From the NCBI RefSeq assembly GCF_015482775.1, contig NZ_CP058214.1:2346501-2410500 (forward strand): DNA of 64,000 bases. Reading direction: 5' to 3'. The DNA comes from Kaustia mangrovi (lineage in GTDB: Bacteria; Pseudomonadota; Alphaproteobacteria; Rhizobiales; Im1). Numbering within the stretch: position 1 is the stretch's first letter; each line of letters starts with the position of its first letter. Both the position numbers and the translations under genes were made by a program. The notes beneath the pieces are model-generated. The model was not told the DNA's origin, made no database searches, and saw nothing but the letters and a program-made list of their open reading frames with translations. Below, in pieces: positions 31,703 to 40,204 of the stretch.

Positions 31703-31770
31703 TGTTGAACGGGACCCCAGAACGGCATCCGACGGGATCTGCGCCGCCCGGCCGGGCCAGGGAGCAGCAA

Positions 31771-32283
31771 GTGGACGACCTGAGATGGACGATCGCACGC
31801 CAGATGCCGCATCTGCGACGCTACGCCATCGCGCTCACGCGCAATCGCGACGAGGCGGACGATCTCGTTCAGGACTGCCTGGAGCGGGCGCTGCGCAAGC
31901 GGCATCTGTGGCGGCGGCGCGGCAATATCAGGAGCTGGCTGTTCCGCATCCTCTACCGCACGCATATCGACCACAAGCGGCGGCGCAGGCCGACAACCGT
32001 TCCCGCCAGCAGCGAGGTGATCGACCATGTCGACGCACAGGCGCCCGACCAGGAGCCCCGGCTTGAATGCCGCAATATCGCGGAGGCGCTCGACCGCCTG
32101 CCGCACGACCAGCGCGCGGTCATCCTTCTCGTCGCGCTGGAGGGGATGTCCTACGACGAGGTCGCCGATGTCATGGGAATACCGATCGGGACGGTGCGGT
32201 CCCGGTTGTCGCGGGGCCGCGAGAGTCTGAGACAGCTTCGCGCCAGCGAAACGGCCCGGCCCCGGCTGAGGAGTGTGAAATGA
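31771..32283 (+). CDS. ECF RNA polymerase sigma factor
   Basis: 170-residue group 4 sigma factor. Region 2 reads LRRYAIALTRNRDEADDLVQDCLERALRK with the -10-recognition loop WRRRGNIRSWLFRILYRTHID. Region 4 is LPHDQRAVILLVALEGMSYDEVADVMGIPIGTVRSRLSRGRESL. GTG at 31771 is chosen as the start, with AGGGAG about 8 bases before it; upstream in-frame sequence is not sigma-like. It overlaps the anti-sigma gene by ATGA. It is predicted to drive its own promoter and that of the DUF4168 gene. The neighbours lack NepR and PhyR, so it is not the general stress EcfG system in its usual form. Confidence 0.92.
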   Translation: MDDLRWTIARQMPHLRRYAIALTRNRDEADDLVQDCLERALRKRHLWRRRGNIRSWLFRILYRTHIDHKRRRRPTTVPASSEVIDHVDAQAPDQEPRLECRNIAEALDRLPHDQRAVILLVALEGMSYDEVADVMGIPIGTVRSRLSRGRESLRQLRASETARPRLRSVK

Positions 32284-33200
32284 GCAAGGACACCGAACCG
32301 ATCGGCGAACGCGATCTCATGGCCTATGCGGACGGTTTTCTGGACGCCGACCCCGCGCGCAAGGCCGCCGTCGAGCGCCATCTGGAACACGATGCCTGCG
32401 CGCGCGCCCATGTCGCCGAGATCGCGGCGCAGAACGAGGAGATCCGCGCCTTCTACGGGCGCGCGCTCGCCGAGCCCGTGCCCGAACGGGTTCAGGCCGC
32501 GCTGTCCGGCATGCCCGCCGCCCGCAGCCGCGCCACGCTCAGGGCGGCCTCGGTCGCGGCGCTGACCGTCATTGCGGCGGGCGGCGGCTGGATGTTCGGG
32601 CACTCCGACGGCGGTGTCGGCGACTGGACCCCCGACCGCTTCGTGACCAGCGCCGCGCTCCACCATGGCGAGGCGGAGACCCGGAACGCGATGGCGACGG
32701 GTGCCGGCATCGAGCCCATGGGCAAGCCGCTCGCCTGGCTCAACCAGAGGATATCGCTGGAGATCGCGGCCCCCGATCTCTCCGTGGAGGGCTTCACGCT
32801 CGTCGACAAGGAGAAGATCGGGGCGGACAGCGATCCGACCGTGCGGCTGGTCTACCGCGCCGACGACGACACCACGCTGAACCTCTTCCTGAGGCCGCGC
32901 TGGGAGGAACGGGGCGACCATATCGCACGGACGGAAGCCAATGGCGTGACCGTCCATTACTGGCTCGACGGCCCCCTCGCCGTCGCGCTCACCACCGATG
33001 CGGCCGGCGAGGATGCCGACCGGCTGGCCGCGGCGGTCCACCGCTCCGTGAAGCGCACGAGGCTCGTGGAACAACCGCCCGCGACGGCGCTGGACTCGGC
33101 CAGCCCCCGTGCCATGCCGATGGCCGTCGGAAGCGACGGCCTCGCACCGCTGCCGGCCGGCAGCGTCGCCGCCGACGCGCCGGATCGCCAGCTCAACTGA
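32280..33200 (+). CDS. Membrane-anchored anti-sigma factor
   Basis: 306 residues. The cytoplasmic N-terminal domain (about 1-80, DLMAYADGFLDADPARKAAVERHLEHDACARAHV) resembles anti-sigma domains, but only one Cys is present, so it does not have the HxxxCxxC zinc site. One membrane helix follows (about 87-107). The periplasmic region (110-306) contains beta-rich segments and no recognised domain. The start overlaps the sigma gene stop (ATGA), a strong signature of a sigma/anti-sigma pair. The trigger is unknown; an envelope signal sensed in the periplasm is likely. Confidence 0.88.
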   Translation: MSKDTEPIGERDLMAYADGFLDADPARKAAVERHLEHDACARAHVAEIAAQNEEIRAFYGRALAEPVPERVQAALSGMPAARSRATLRAASVAALTVIAAGGGWMFGHSDGGVGDWTPDRFVTSAALHHGEAETRNAMATGAGIEPMGKPLAWLNQRISLEIAAPDLSVEGFTLVDKEKIGADSDPTVRLVYRADDDTTLNLFLRPRWEERGDHIARTEANGVTVHYWLDGPLAVALTTDAAGEDADRLAAAVHRSVKRTRLVEQPPATALDSASPRAMPMAVGSDGLAPLPAGSVAADAPDRQLN

Positions 33201-33288
33201 GAAGACCGTCCAACCCCGGTTCACCAAGACGGGCATCGCCGCGGCCGCCCCGGCCGGGCGAGCCCAGAACGACAGAGGAAACATCGCA

Positions 33289-33633
33289 ATGACCTTCCTG
33301 CCGCTTTCGCCTCTCCTGCCCCTCCTGATGGCACTCGCCCTCATTGCGCTCAGCCCCGCCGCCACGGCCGCGGCGCAATGGCAGCAGCGCTTCCTGGACC
33401 TGGTTCTCGACGAGAATGCCGCGGTGACGAAGGCCAAGTGGATCGCCAGCGACGTCTTCTGGGCCGCGGTGCCCGACAATGGCGAGAAGCAGAGCGGCAC
33501 AGCCAAATCGCTGTGCAAGTATGTCGCCCGGGTCGATGCGCCGGACGATGCGCATTTCCGCATCCATCTGTGGAGCGCGCAGCAGCGCAGCCTCGGCGAC
33601 GGCGTGGTGCTCGGCGAGGCGCAATGTCCGTGA
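33289..33633 (+). CDS. Small secreted protein of unknown function
   Basis: 114 residues with an N-terminal hydrophobic signal segment (MTFLPLSPLLPLLMALALIA...), predicted cut near TAAA-QWQQ. The mature part of about 86 residues is mixed alpha/beta and has two cysteines (SLCKY and EAQCP) that could form a disulfide. Upstream GAGGAAAC is a weak ribosome site. It lies 88 bp after the anti-sigma gene on the same strand and may be co-transcribed. I do not recognise the family. Confidence 0.65.
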   Translation: MTFLPLSPLLPLLMALALIALSPAATAAAQWQQRFLDLVLDENAAVTKAKWIASDVFWAAVPDNGEKQSGTAKSLCKYVARVDAPDDAHFRIHLWSAQQRSLGDGVVLGEAQCP

Positions 33634-33749
33634 GAAGGCCGCGCCCGCGCCTTCAAATCTCCACCTTCCAGGAACAAATTCCCTGTCATCCGTGTTTAGG
33701 GGACAGGGAGGCTGCATGCCTCCGACTGCCAGAGAGAAGGAGGATCGCC

Positions 33750-33980
33750 ATGCGTGCCAACACCATTACGGGCGCTGCCGCCATACTCGCCTTGTCCATG
33801 CTGGTTGCGGCGTGCGGCCATACGCCGGGCGAGCGCGCCCTTTCGGGCGGGGCCATCGGCGCGGGCGCAGGCGCGGGCCTTGCGGCCATAACCGGCGGTA
33901 GCGTCGGCACCGGCGCGCTCGTCGGCGGCGCCGCCGGCGCCGTGACGGGTGCCGTCACCAGCGACGACGACCATTACTGA
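33750..33980 (+). CDS. Small glycine-zipper lipoprotein
   Basis: 76-residue protein with a type II signal peptide; the lipobox is LVAAC (Cys near residue 22). After the Cys, a short GHTPGERALSGG linker leads to a glycine-zipper segment (GGAIGAGAGAGLAAITGGSVGTGALVGGAAGAV), resembling the SlyB/17-kDa antigen-type two-helix membrane insert. The C-terminus is acidic (SDDDHY). AGAAGGAGG stands 7 bases ahead of the ATG. A GGAAC motif lies upstream at about 33671 but without a clear -10 at the right distance. Likely outer-membrane or periplasmic. Confidence 0.82.
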   Translation: MRANTITGAAAILALSMLVAACGHTPGERALSGGAIGAGAGAGLAAITGGSVGTGALVGGAAGAVTGAVTSDDDHY

Positions 33981-34267
33981 GGCGGGATCCGACAAACCTG
34001 CCTGTCAGGGATCGCCGCATGCGGTCTCCGTCCGGAGTGGCGGGGTCCGCATGCGGCGCATGGACCCTTTCCGCCCGGCGCCCTGTCGTCCTGGGCAACG
34101 ATGCACTACCATCGATTCCCGAGGGTGGCTCGCGTGAGAGGGGGCGTTCCGGATCAGACGATCCCGCCAGGGTCGTTCGATCTGTTTCAAGGGACTGGCG
34201 CAACCCGAATGCATCCAATCGATTGGACGCATGTTGCACCAGAGGAACGCCAGGAAAGGGAACGTCC

Positions 34268-34948
34268 ATGGCATTGCGATATTGTCTGCCAATCGTTTTG
34301 GCGCTGCTCCTGACCACCGCTCACGCACAGGCCGACTGCAAGAGCGCTCCCGGGCCGGGGCTCGACTGGTCGGGCTGCCTGAAGGAAAAGCTGATGCTCG
34401 ACGACGCCGAGCTCATGGACAGCGACCTGTCCGGGGCATTCCTGTCGGGCACGAGTTTCGCGGATGCCCGAATGAAGGGCGCGAAGCTGATCAAGGCGGA
34501 ACTCAGCCGCGCCTCCTTCAAGGGGGCCGACCTCGAAGGGGCGGACCTGTCGAAGGCGATCGGCGGGCGCATCGACTTTTCCGGCGCGAACCTCGCCGGG
34601 GCCAATCTCGAAAAGGCGGAATTCCACCGGTCGATCTTCGCCGGGGCGAATCTCGCCGGCGCGAACATGTCGAGAAGCGAATTCTCCCGCGCCACATTCG
34701 ACGGCGCGGACCTCACCGGCGTGAACCTGCACCATTCCAACATCTCGCGGGCGAGCTTCAAGGACGCCACCCTTGCGGGCGTCAACATGAAGGGCGCGTA
34801 CATGTACCGCGCCGAAATCGCCGGGACCGACCTGAGCGCGGTGGAAGGGCTCAGCGGCGACCAGATCGAGATCGCCTGCGGCGACGACGCAACGGTGCTG
34901 CCCGACGGGCTGGACCATCCCGCCGACTGGCCCTGCACGGCGGACTGA
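34268..34948 (+). CDS. Exported pentapeptide-repeat protein
   Basis: 226 residues with a Sec signal peptide (MALRYCLPIVLALLLTTAHAQA, cut near residue 22). Pentapeptide repeats of the A(D/N)LXX type span about residues 50-195 (e.g. GADLEGADLSKA, GANLAGANLEKAEF, GADLTGVNLHHS), expected to form a right-handed quadrilateral beta-helix. A Cys pair near each end (DCKS, GCLK; IACG, PCTAD) may be disulfide bonded. Exported rather than cytoplasmic, so it is not a Qnr/MfpA-type gyrase mimic. The ATG has GGGAACG 8 bases upstream. Role unknown. Confidence 0.85.
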   Translation: MALRYCLPIVLALLLTTAHAQADCKSAPGPGLDWSGCLKEKLMLDDAELMDSDLSGAFLSGTSFADARMKGAKLIKAELSRASFKGADLEGADLSKAIGGRIDFSGANLAGANLEKAEFHRSIFAGANLAGANMSRSEFSRATFDGADLTGVNLHHSNISRASFKDATLAGVNMKGAYMYRAEIAGTDLSAVEGLSGDQIEIACGDDATVLPDGLDHPADWPCTAD

Positions 34949-34971
34949 CGGGCACCGCCTCCAGAGGCTTG

Positions 34972-34994
34972 CGGCCGTTTCACGGCCGTTATTT
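34972..34994 (+). terminator. Possible intrinsic terminator after the pentapeptide-repeat gene
   Basis: CGGCCGT, a 3-base loop (TTC), ACGGCCG, then TTATTT. The 7-bp GC stem and short T-rich tail sit between two convergent genes. The T-run is imperfect. Confidence 0.5.
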
Positions 34995-36019
34995 CAGGCG
35001 AGCGCGAGCGGTGCCCGCTCCGCCGCCGTGCGCCGGTAGACGGAGGGCGGCATGGCGAAGCGCGCCTGGAACACCTTCACGAAGTGCCCGTAATTGGCAT
35101 AGCCGCAATCGAGCGCCACATCGATGAGCGCCATGTCGGTGCCGGCGATCATGGCCGCCGCGCGGTCGAGCCTCAAGGTCTGGATCACCTGATGCGGCGA
35201 CAGCGAGAGTTCGGCCAGGAAGCGGCGCTCCAGGCTGCGCCGCGACAGGCCGACGGCCGAGGCGACCTCCTCGATCCGCACGGTTCCGCCGAGCCGTTCC
35301 TCGATCAGGCGGAGCGATTGGCGAACCACCGCGCTGCGGGCATGGCGGAACCGCAGATGGGCCGGCTGCAGATGCTCGCGCGACGGCGCCCGCTGGAGGA
35401 ACAGGATGCGGGCGCTCTTCTCCGCAAGCGCCGATTCGGCATGGAGATCGAGCAGGGCGAGCGCGAGATGCGCCGCGCCGACACCGCCCGCGCAGGTGAT
35501 GCGGGGGCCGTGGATCTGGTAGAGGCTCGCCGTGTCGACCTCCACATCGTCGTAGCGCTCGCGGAACTCGTCGGCATGGAACCAGCTCAGGCAGCAGGTC
35601 GCCCCCTTCAGCAGCCCCGCCTCCGCCATGGCGAAGACACCGGTGCACAGCCCGACCACCGGGCGCTCGGCATCGGCCGCCCGGCGCAGATAGTCGCTCA
35701 CCGCGCGGTCGTATTCGCCGGGTTCGCCCAGCACCCCGCCCACCACGACGATATAGTCGAACTCCGCGGGCGAGGTCAGCGGGCGCGTCGGCACCACCGA
35801 CAGGCCGCAGCTCGACTGCACGCTGGCGCCGCGCGGTGTCATGAAGGTCCAGGAGAACCGGCGTGGATGGCTCCGGTCCGCATCGTCGGCGGCCAGGCGG
35901 ATCGGATCGATGAAGCCGCTGAGCGCGGACAGGGTGAAGCGCGGCATCAAAACGATGCCGAACCGGAGCTTCGGCGCGGGCGCGCCCGCCGCCTCAGTCC
36001 TGGGGAACCGGCTCTGCAT
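34994..36019 (-). CDS. GlxA-family AraC transcriptional regulator
   Basis: 341 residues. The N-terminal DJ-1/PfpI-like (GATase1-like) domain spans about 18-200, with LRFGIVLMPRFTLSALSGFIDPIRLA and PVVGLCTGVFAMAEAGLL, where a Cys sits in the nucleophile-elbow position. The C-terminal AraC HTH pair is IEEVASAVGLSRRSLERRFLAELSLSPHQVIQTLRLDRA and DVALDCGYANYGHFVKVFQARFAMPPSVYRRT. Such regulators control N-compound catabolism (choline, carnitine, glycine betaine). It overlaps the upstream aminotransferase by 26 bp, so the two form a coupled unit and the regulator may control it. Confidence 0.9.
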   Translation of the reverse strand: MQSRFPRTEAAGAPAPKLRFGIVLMPRFTLSALSGFIDPIRLAADDADRSHPRRFSWTFMTPRGASVQSSCGLSVVPTRPLTSPAEFDYIVVVGGVLGEPGEYDRAVSDYLRRAADAERPVVGLCTGVFAMAEAGLLKGATCCLSWFHADEFRERYDDVEVDTASLYQIHGPRITCAGGVGAAHLALALLDLHAESALAEKSARILFLQRAPSREHLQPAHLRFRHARSAVVRQSLRLIEERLGGTVRIEEVASAVGLSRRSLERRFLAELSLSPHQVIQTLRLDRAAAMIAGTDMALIDVALDCGYANYGHFVKVFQARFAMPPSVYRRTAAERAPLALA

Positions 36020-37211
36020 GGTCCCTGTCCTCGCCTTGCGCGACCGCCCGGTCCTGCGCCAGCGCGTCGATGGCCGCGCGGACGCCGGACCCGTGCGGGA
36101 TCCCGATCTCGGTCATGGCGAGCTCCACGGTGGACAGGCAGCCGAGGATCATCGGCTCGTTGACATCGCCCATATGGCCGATCCGGAACGCCTTGCCCTC
36201 CAGCTTGCCGAGCCCGCCGCCCAGCGCGACGCCGAGCCGCTCGCGGGCATGGGTCCGCAGCGCGCGGCCCTCGTCGCACAATATGGTGGTCACGGAGCGG
36301 GCGCGCTCGTCGGCAATGACGGCGTTGAAGGACAGCGCGCCGCCCTCGCTCCACGCCTCCACCGCCCGGTGCGTCGCGCGCGCCAGCCGCTCGTGGCGAC
36401 GGAAGACGGCGTCGAGCCCCTGCTCGGCGATCATGTTCAGCGCCTCGCGCAGCGCGAAGATGTGGTGCTCCGGCGCGGTGCCGGCGAAGTTCTGGTAGAA
36501 CTCGCCGTCGAGCCGCATGTCCCAGTCCCAGTAGCTGCGCGCGCGCGGCGTGTCGCGGGCCGTCAGGAGCGCGCGCTCGTTGGCCGCGACGAAGGCCAGA
36601 CCCGGCGGGCACATCAGCGCCTTCTGCGAGGCCGCGATCGCCACGTCGACGCCCCAGCCGTCCATGTCGAACGGCGTTGTGCCCAGCGAGGCGATGGTGT
36701 CGACGGCGAGAAGGGCGGGATGGCGGGCCGCATCCATGGCCTCGCGGATGGCCGCGATGTCGCTGGTGATGCCCGTCGCCGTGTCGGTCTGGACCGCCAG
36801 CACCGCCTTGATGCGATGGTCGGCATCCTTGCGCAGGCTGTCCTCCACGCTCTGGGGATCGATGGCGTGGCGCCAGTCTCCGGGCACGACGACGGGCTCC
36901 AGATCCAGATGGCGCGCCAGCCGCGCCCAGCCATTGGAGAACTGCCCCGTCTCCGGCACGAGCACCGTATCGCCCGGCGCGCAGATATTGGCGAGCGCGG
37001 CCTCCCATCCGCCATGCCCGTTGCAGGCATAGAGGAAGACGTGGGCACGGGTGCGGAACACCTCCTTGAGATCGGCCATGCAGGAATAGCTGATCTCCTC
37101 CAGGCGGGGATCGGAGAGATCGAGCGCCTGGCGGTGCATGGCGTTCAGCACGCGGTCGGGAATGGGCGTCGGCCCGGGCGTGTGGAGAAACTCGCGACCT
37201 GCTCGAACCAT
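35994..37211 (-). CDS. Class V aminotransferase (serine/alanine-glyoxylate type)
   Basis: 405-residue PLP enzyme of the alanine-glyoxylate/serine-glyoxylate aminotransferase family. The opening HTPGPTPIPDRVLNAMHRQALD is typical, the cofactor-binding Asp is D171 (LLAVDTIASLG) and the PLP Lys is K197 in AASQKALMCPPGLAFVA. C-terminal FRIGHMGDVNE is the conserved FRIGHMG motif. It probably transfers an amino group to glyoxylate. The start codon is at 37211. It is followed, with overlap, by a GlxA-type regulator. Related chemistry includes aspartate-glyoxylate aminotransferase (BhcA), but the rest of the bhc operon is absent. Confidence 0.87.
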   Translation of the reverse strand: MVRAGREFLHTPGPTPIPDRVLNAMHRQALDLSDPRLEEISYSCMADLKEVFRTRAHVFLYACNGHGGWEAALANICAPGDTVLVPETGQFSNGWARLARHLDLEPVVVPGDWRHAIDPQSVEDSLRKDADHRIKAVLAVQTDTATGITSDIAAIREAMDAARHPALLAVDTIASLGTTPFDMDGWGVDVAIAASQKALMCPPGLAFVAANERALLTARDTPRARSYWDWDMRLDGEFYQNFAGTAPEHHIFALREALNMIAEQGLDAVFRRHERLARATHRAVEAWSEGGALSFNAVIADERARSVTTILCDEGRALRTHARERLGVALGGGLGKLEGKAFRIGHMGDVNEPMILGCLSTVELAMTEIGIPHGSGVRAAIDALAQDRAVAQGEDRDHAEPVPQD

Positions 37212-37392
37212 CGCTCACCTCGTCAGTCACGGAACCGCAAAACGTGAAAGAAGCGCCGGCAACACCGGCCTCCCCGATCATTACGTCATCCCATGACGCA
37301 CGGCAATGCGCGACATCGGCAGCGCCCCCGTGCTGCCCCCTTCCGCCGGCGGCGAAGTCGGGCCATGCTGTCGATGGAGGAGGGGGGCTCGC

Positions 37393-38247
37393 ATGACCGA
37401 CCGCCGCAGAGGCGCCGGCATCCGGCTAGCGGGACACGGCGCCATCGCGCTGCTGGCGGCGCTCGCCTTCTGCCAGGCCGGGCGGCCGGCCCGCGCCGCC
37501 GACGCTGAGTGCGCCCTGTCAGCGCAGGGCGAGGCGGAGATCGCCGCGGTCGTCGATGCCCGCACCGTGCGGCTGGCCGATGGCCGCGTCCTGCGGCTCG
37601 CCGGCCTTCTCGGGCCGGATCAGGGGGCCGCCTCGCCGCCGAAAACCGGGGAGCCCCGCGAGGCGCTGGCCGGCCTCCTGCGGGGCGGGCGCGTCCTCGT
37701 CTTCCCGAACGGATCGCAGGCCGACCGGCGCGGCCGTATCGGGGCCCATCTCTTCGTCCGGCGCGACGGCCGGCTGGTCTGGGTCCAGGCAGCGCTGGCG
37801 GAGGCGGGGCTTGCCCGCGTCATGCCGCTCGCGACGGGCGCCTGCATCCGTCCGCTCCTCGCGCTGGAGGCCCGGGCGCGCGCCGCCGGCAAGGGGCTGT
37901 GGGCGGACACGGCCAACAGGGTCCGGCCGGCCGAGCCTCCCGGGCCGCTCTATCCGCTCGCCGGGAGCGTCCAGATCGTGGAGGGCACGGTCGCCACCGT
38001 CGCCCCGACGCGGGCACGGACCTATCTCAATTTCGGCGAGGACTGGCGGGAGGACTTCACCGTCGCCATTCCCGCCGGCGCACGCGGCGCGTTCGAAGGC
38101 AGCGCGGCCGACCCCGCAAGGCTTACGGGGCGGCGGATCCGCGTGCGCGGCTGGATCGAGCTGCGCAACGGCCCGATGATCGTCGCGACCCGGCCCGAAC
38201 AGATCGAGCTGCTCGACGGGCCCGATGACGAAGCGGACCGGCGTTAG
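37393..38247 (+). CDS. Exported thermonuclease-like (SNase fold) protein
   Basis: 284 residues. A signal peptide or membrane anchor (about 8-35, GHGAIALLAALAFCQAGRPARA) precedes a SNase-like OB-fold region (VVDARTVRLADGRVLRLAGLLGPD, then RRGRIGAHLFVRRDGRLVWVQAALAEAGLARVMP). The nuclease Arg/Glu catalytic set is not evident: the usual RLxGID is RLAGLLG and the acidic residues are partly replaced, so nuclease activity is doubtful. A second OB-like C-terminal half (VQIVEGTVATVAPTRARTYLNFGEDWREDFTV) probably binds DNA or partner. GAGGAGGGGGG precedes the ATG. The last 4 bp overlap the convergent dehydratase gene. Confidence 0.78.
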   Translation: MTDRRRGAGIRLAGHGAIALLAALAFCQAGRPARAADAECALSAQGEAEIAAVVDARTVRLADGRVLRLAGLLGPDQGAASPPKTGEPREALAGLLRGGRVLVFPNGSQADRRGRIGAHLFVRRDGRLVWVQAALAEAGLARVMPLATGACIRPLLALEARARAAGKGLWADTANRVRPAEPPGPLYPLAGSVQIVEGTVATVAPTRARTYLNFGEDWREDFTVAIPAGARGAFEGSAADPARLTGRRIRVRGWIELRNGPMIVATRPEQIELLDGPDDEADRR

Positions 38248-39227
38248 GGCGCGGTGTTCTCGCGTCGATGCGAGGTGTCCCCGCCCGCGACCGTCTCCGC
38301 CAGCGTCTCGAGCGGCACATTCGCACCGCAGACGAGAACGCCGACCCGCTCGCCCGGCTCGGGCGCATAGGCGCCGGAGAGCAGCGCGGCGAGCGCCGTC
38401 GCCCCGCCGGGCTCCGCCGCGATCCGCACATGCTCCCAGAGCCAGCGCTGCGCGTCCGCGATGGCCCCGTCCGGCACCAGAAGCGAGCGCTGCACGAACT
38501 CTTGCGCGATGGGGAACATGAGCGAGCCGGATCGGCGTGCGCCGAGCGAATCGGCGGCAAGCCCCGACACCGCCACATCCACCGGCTCGCCGGCGGCAAG
38601 CGCGGCATTGAGCGTCGCACAGCGCTCCGGCTCGACCGCCACGACGCGGATGCCGGCGCCCAGCGCCGCGGCGATGCCGCCGATGAGCCCACCGCCGCCG
38701 ACCGCCACGAGCACCGTGTCGAGATCGGGGCACTGGGCCTCGAATTCCAGCCCCGCCGTTCCCTGGCCGAGCAGCGTGCCCTCCTGATCGTAGGCATGGA
38801 CGGGCATCGCCCCGCTCTCCGCGATCCAGTCCTCGCTTGCCGCCAGCGCGTCGGCATAAGCCTCGCCGCCGACGACGAGATCGGCCTTGTAGGCACGAAT
38901 GCGCGCGATCTTGGCGGGCGAGGAGATGGAAGGCACGAAGATCTTCGCCGGAATGCCGAGCCTCATGGCCGCATAGGCGACCGCCGCCCCGTGATTGCCT
39001 CCCGACGCGGCCACGACACCGGCCTCCGGCACGTCCGCGGTCAGGAGATTGGCGAAGGCGCCGCGCGCCTTGAACGACCCGGAATGCTGCAGGCATTCGA
39101 GCTTGAGGGCGGCGCCGGCACGAAGCCCGATCTCGTCGGCCCCGATCTCCAGGACCGGGGTCTTGCGGATATGGGGCGCGATCTGCCGGAAGGTCCGCTC
39201 GATTGCGGCGCGGTCGATGGTCGTCAT
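38244..39227 (-). CDS. Threonine/serine dehydratase-like PLP enzyme
   Basis: 327-residue fold-type II PLP enzyme. PLP Lys is K53 in HSGSFKARGAFANLL, the Asn loop is ASGGNHGAAVAYAA and the phosphate loop is GGGGLIGG. No ACT domain is present, so it is catabolic in type. It may deaminate serine or threonine, or act on a hydroxyamino acid. The start giving MTTIDRAAIERTF matches family length. It lies 53 bp downstream of pdxY on the same strand, so salvage of the PLP cofactor and a PLP enzyme may be transcribed together. Confidence 0.83.
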   Translation of the reverse strand: MTTIDRAAIERTFRQIAPHIRKTPVLEIGADEIGLRAGAALKLECLQHSGSFKARGAFANLLTADVPEAGVVAASGGNHGAAVAYAAMRLGIPAKIFVPSISSPAKIARIRAYKADLVVGGEAYADALAASEDWIAESGAMPVHAYDQEGTLLGQGTAGLEFEAQCPDLDTVLVAVGGGGLIGGIAAALGAGIRVVAVEPERCATLNAALAAGEPVDVAVSGLAADSLGARRSGSLMFPIAQEFVQRSLLVPDGAIADAQRWLWEHVRIAAEPGGATALAALLSGAYAPEPGERVGVLVCGANVPLETLAETVAGGDTSHRRENTAP

Positions 39228-39280
39228 GGCACTGTCTTCCCTCGGTCCCGATGGTGGATGTGGCGGCCGGTGCCTGTCCG

Positions 39281-40123
39281 TCACGGATGTGCCGTGCCGC
39301 CGACGAGCGAGACGGGCCAGCCGTCCACGTCGCGCAGCCGCGTGAGGACGCCGGCAAGGTTCAGCTCGTCATGGCCGATGCTCGCATTGAGCGTCTCGTC
39401 GACCCCGGCGACGGCGCGGGTGAAGGCGTCGCGCTCCTCCAGCGCGCGCAGCCTGTGGCCGAGGAGCAGGGCGGCGATGAGGTCGCCCGTGCCCTGCGGC
39501 ACATAGGCCCGGCGGTGAACCTCCGCCGACAGCACCCGGCCGGCCCGCACAAGAAGATTGGCGAGCCGGTCGTTGCCCGCGGGAACCGAGGTCGCCAGCA
39601 CGCAGGCCACGCCGAGGCGGCCGGCGGCCGCGATGGCGGTCTCGGCGTCCTCGATCGGCATCCCCGAGAGCCAGCCGAGCTCGAACCGGTTGGGTGTGAT
39701 GCAGTCGCTTGAGGGGAGCAGCCTGTCGCGCAGGGTGGCCGCGACATCCTCGGGGACATAGAGGCCGTCCGGCAGATCGCCGAGGATCGGGTCGATGAGG
39801 ACGAAGGGCGGTGTCGGGCCGGCCTTCAGCCGGTCCACGAGACCGGCGGCCGCGCAGACCTGGCTGGCGGAGCGGAAATAGCCCGTCATGACCGCATCGA
39901 GGCCGTCGAGCCAGCCATGGCCGGCGAGCACCTCGAAAATCGCCTCCAGCGCCTCGGTCTCGACGGGAAAGCCCGCGAACGCACCATGGCCGGGGTGGCT
40001 GGTGAGCACCACCGTCGGCACCGTCATCACCTCGTGGCCGAGCGCCTGGAGCACGGGCACCGCCGCGGAGTTGCCCACATGGCCGCGGACGACCTGCGAG
40101 GAGATTGCGAGGATGCGTGCCAT
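39281..40123 (-). CDS. pdxY: Pyridoxal kinase
   Basis: 280-residue ribokinase-fold kinase that phosphorylates pyridoxal to PLP in B6 salvage. ISSQVVRGHVGNSAAVPVLQALGHEV at the N-terminus is the PdxY/PdxK opening, LSSHPGHG is present as LTSHPGHG, LIDPILGD contains the Mg-ATP site Asp, and GTGDLIAALLLG (near 225-236) is the catalytic-base and anion-hole motif, with Asp as catalytic base. ATG follows AGGAACAGG. Upstream on the minus strand is the flavin reductase-RidA fusion, downstream the dehydratase. Confidence 0.92.
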   Translation of the reverse strand: MARILAISSQVVRGHVGNSAAVPVLQALGHEVMTVPTVVLTSHPGHGAFAGFPVETEALEAIFEVLAGHGWLDGLDAVMTGYFRSASQVCAAAGLVDRLKAGPTPPFVLIDPILGDLPDGLYVPEDVAATLRDRLLPSSDCITPNRFELGWLSGMPIEDAETAIAAAGRLGVACVLATSVPAGNDRLANLLVRAGRVLSAEVHRRAYVPQGTGDLIAALLLGHRLRALEERDAFTRAVAGVDETLNASIGHDELNLAGVLTRLRDVDGWPVSLVGGTAHP

Positions 40124-40204
40124 GAGGACCTGTTCCTTCTGGGGCAGCCGGTGTCAGGCAGCGATAATCGGGCGGGTACGGGGATGTGTCTGGCGGGGGC
40201 GCAT

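Noticed and set aside
31771-33200. ECF factor as the EcfG general stress sigma factor.
   Set aside because: The partner is a membrane-anchored anti-sigma and no nepR or phyR is nearby. The GGAAC-type promoter is not unique to EcfG.
37393-38247. Active secreted nuclease.
   Set aside because: The SNase-like catalytic Arg/Glu/Asp set is not clearly present, so only the fold is claimed.
35994-40123. Class V aminotransferase plus serine/threonine dehydratase as a beta-hydroxyaspartate cycle (bhcA/bhcB).
   Set aside because: They are not contiguous, an exported SNase-like gene lies between them, and bhcC aldolase, bhcD and bhcR are absent.
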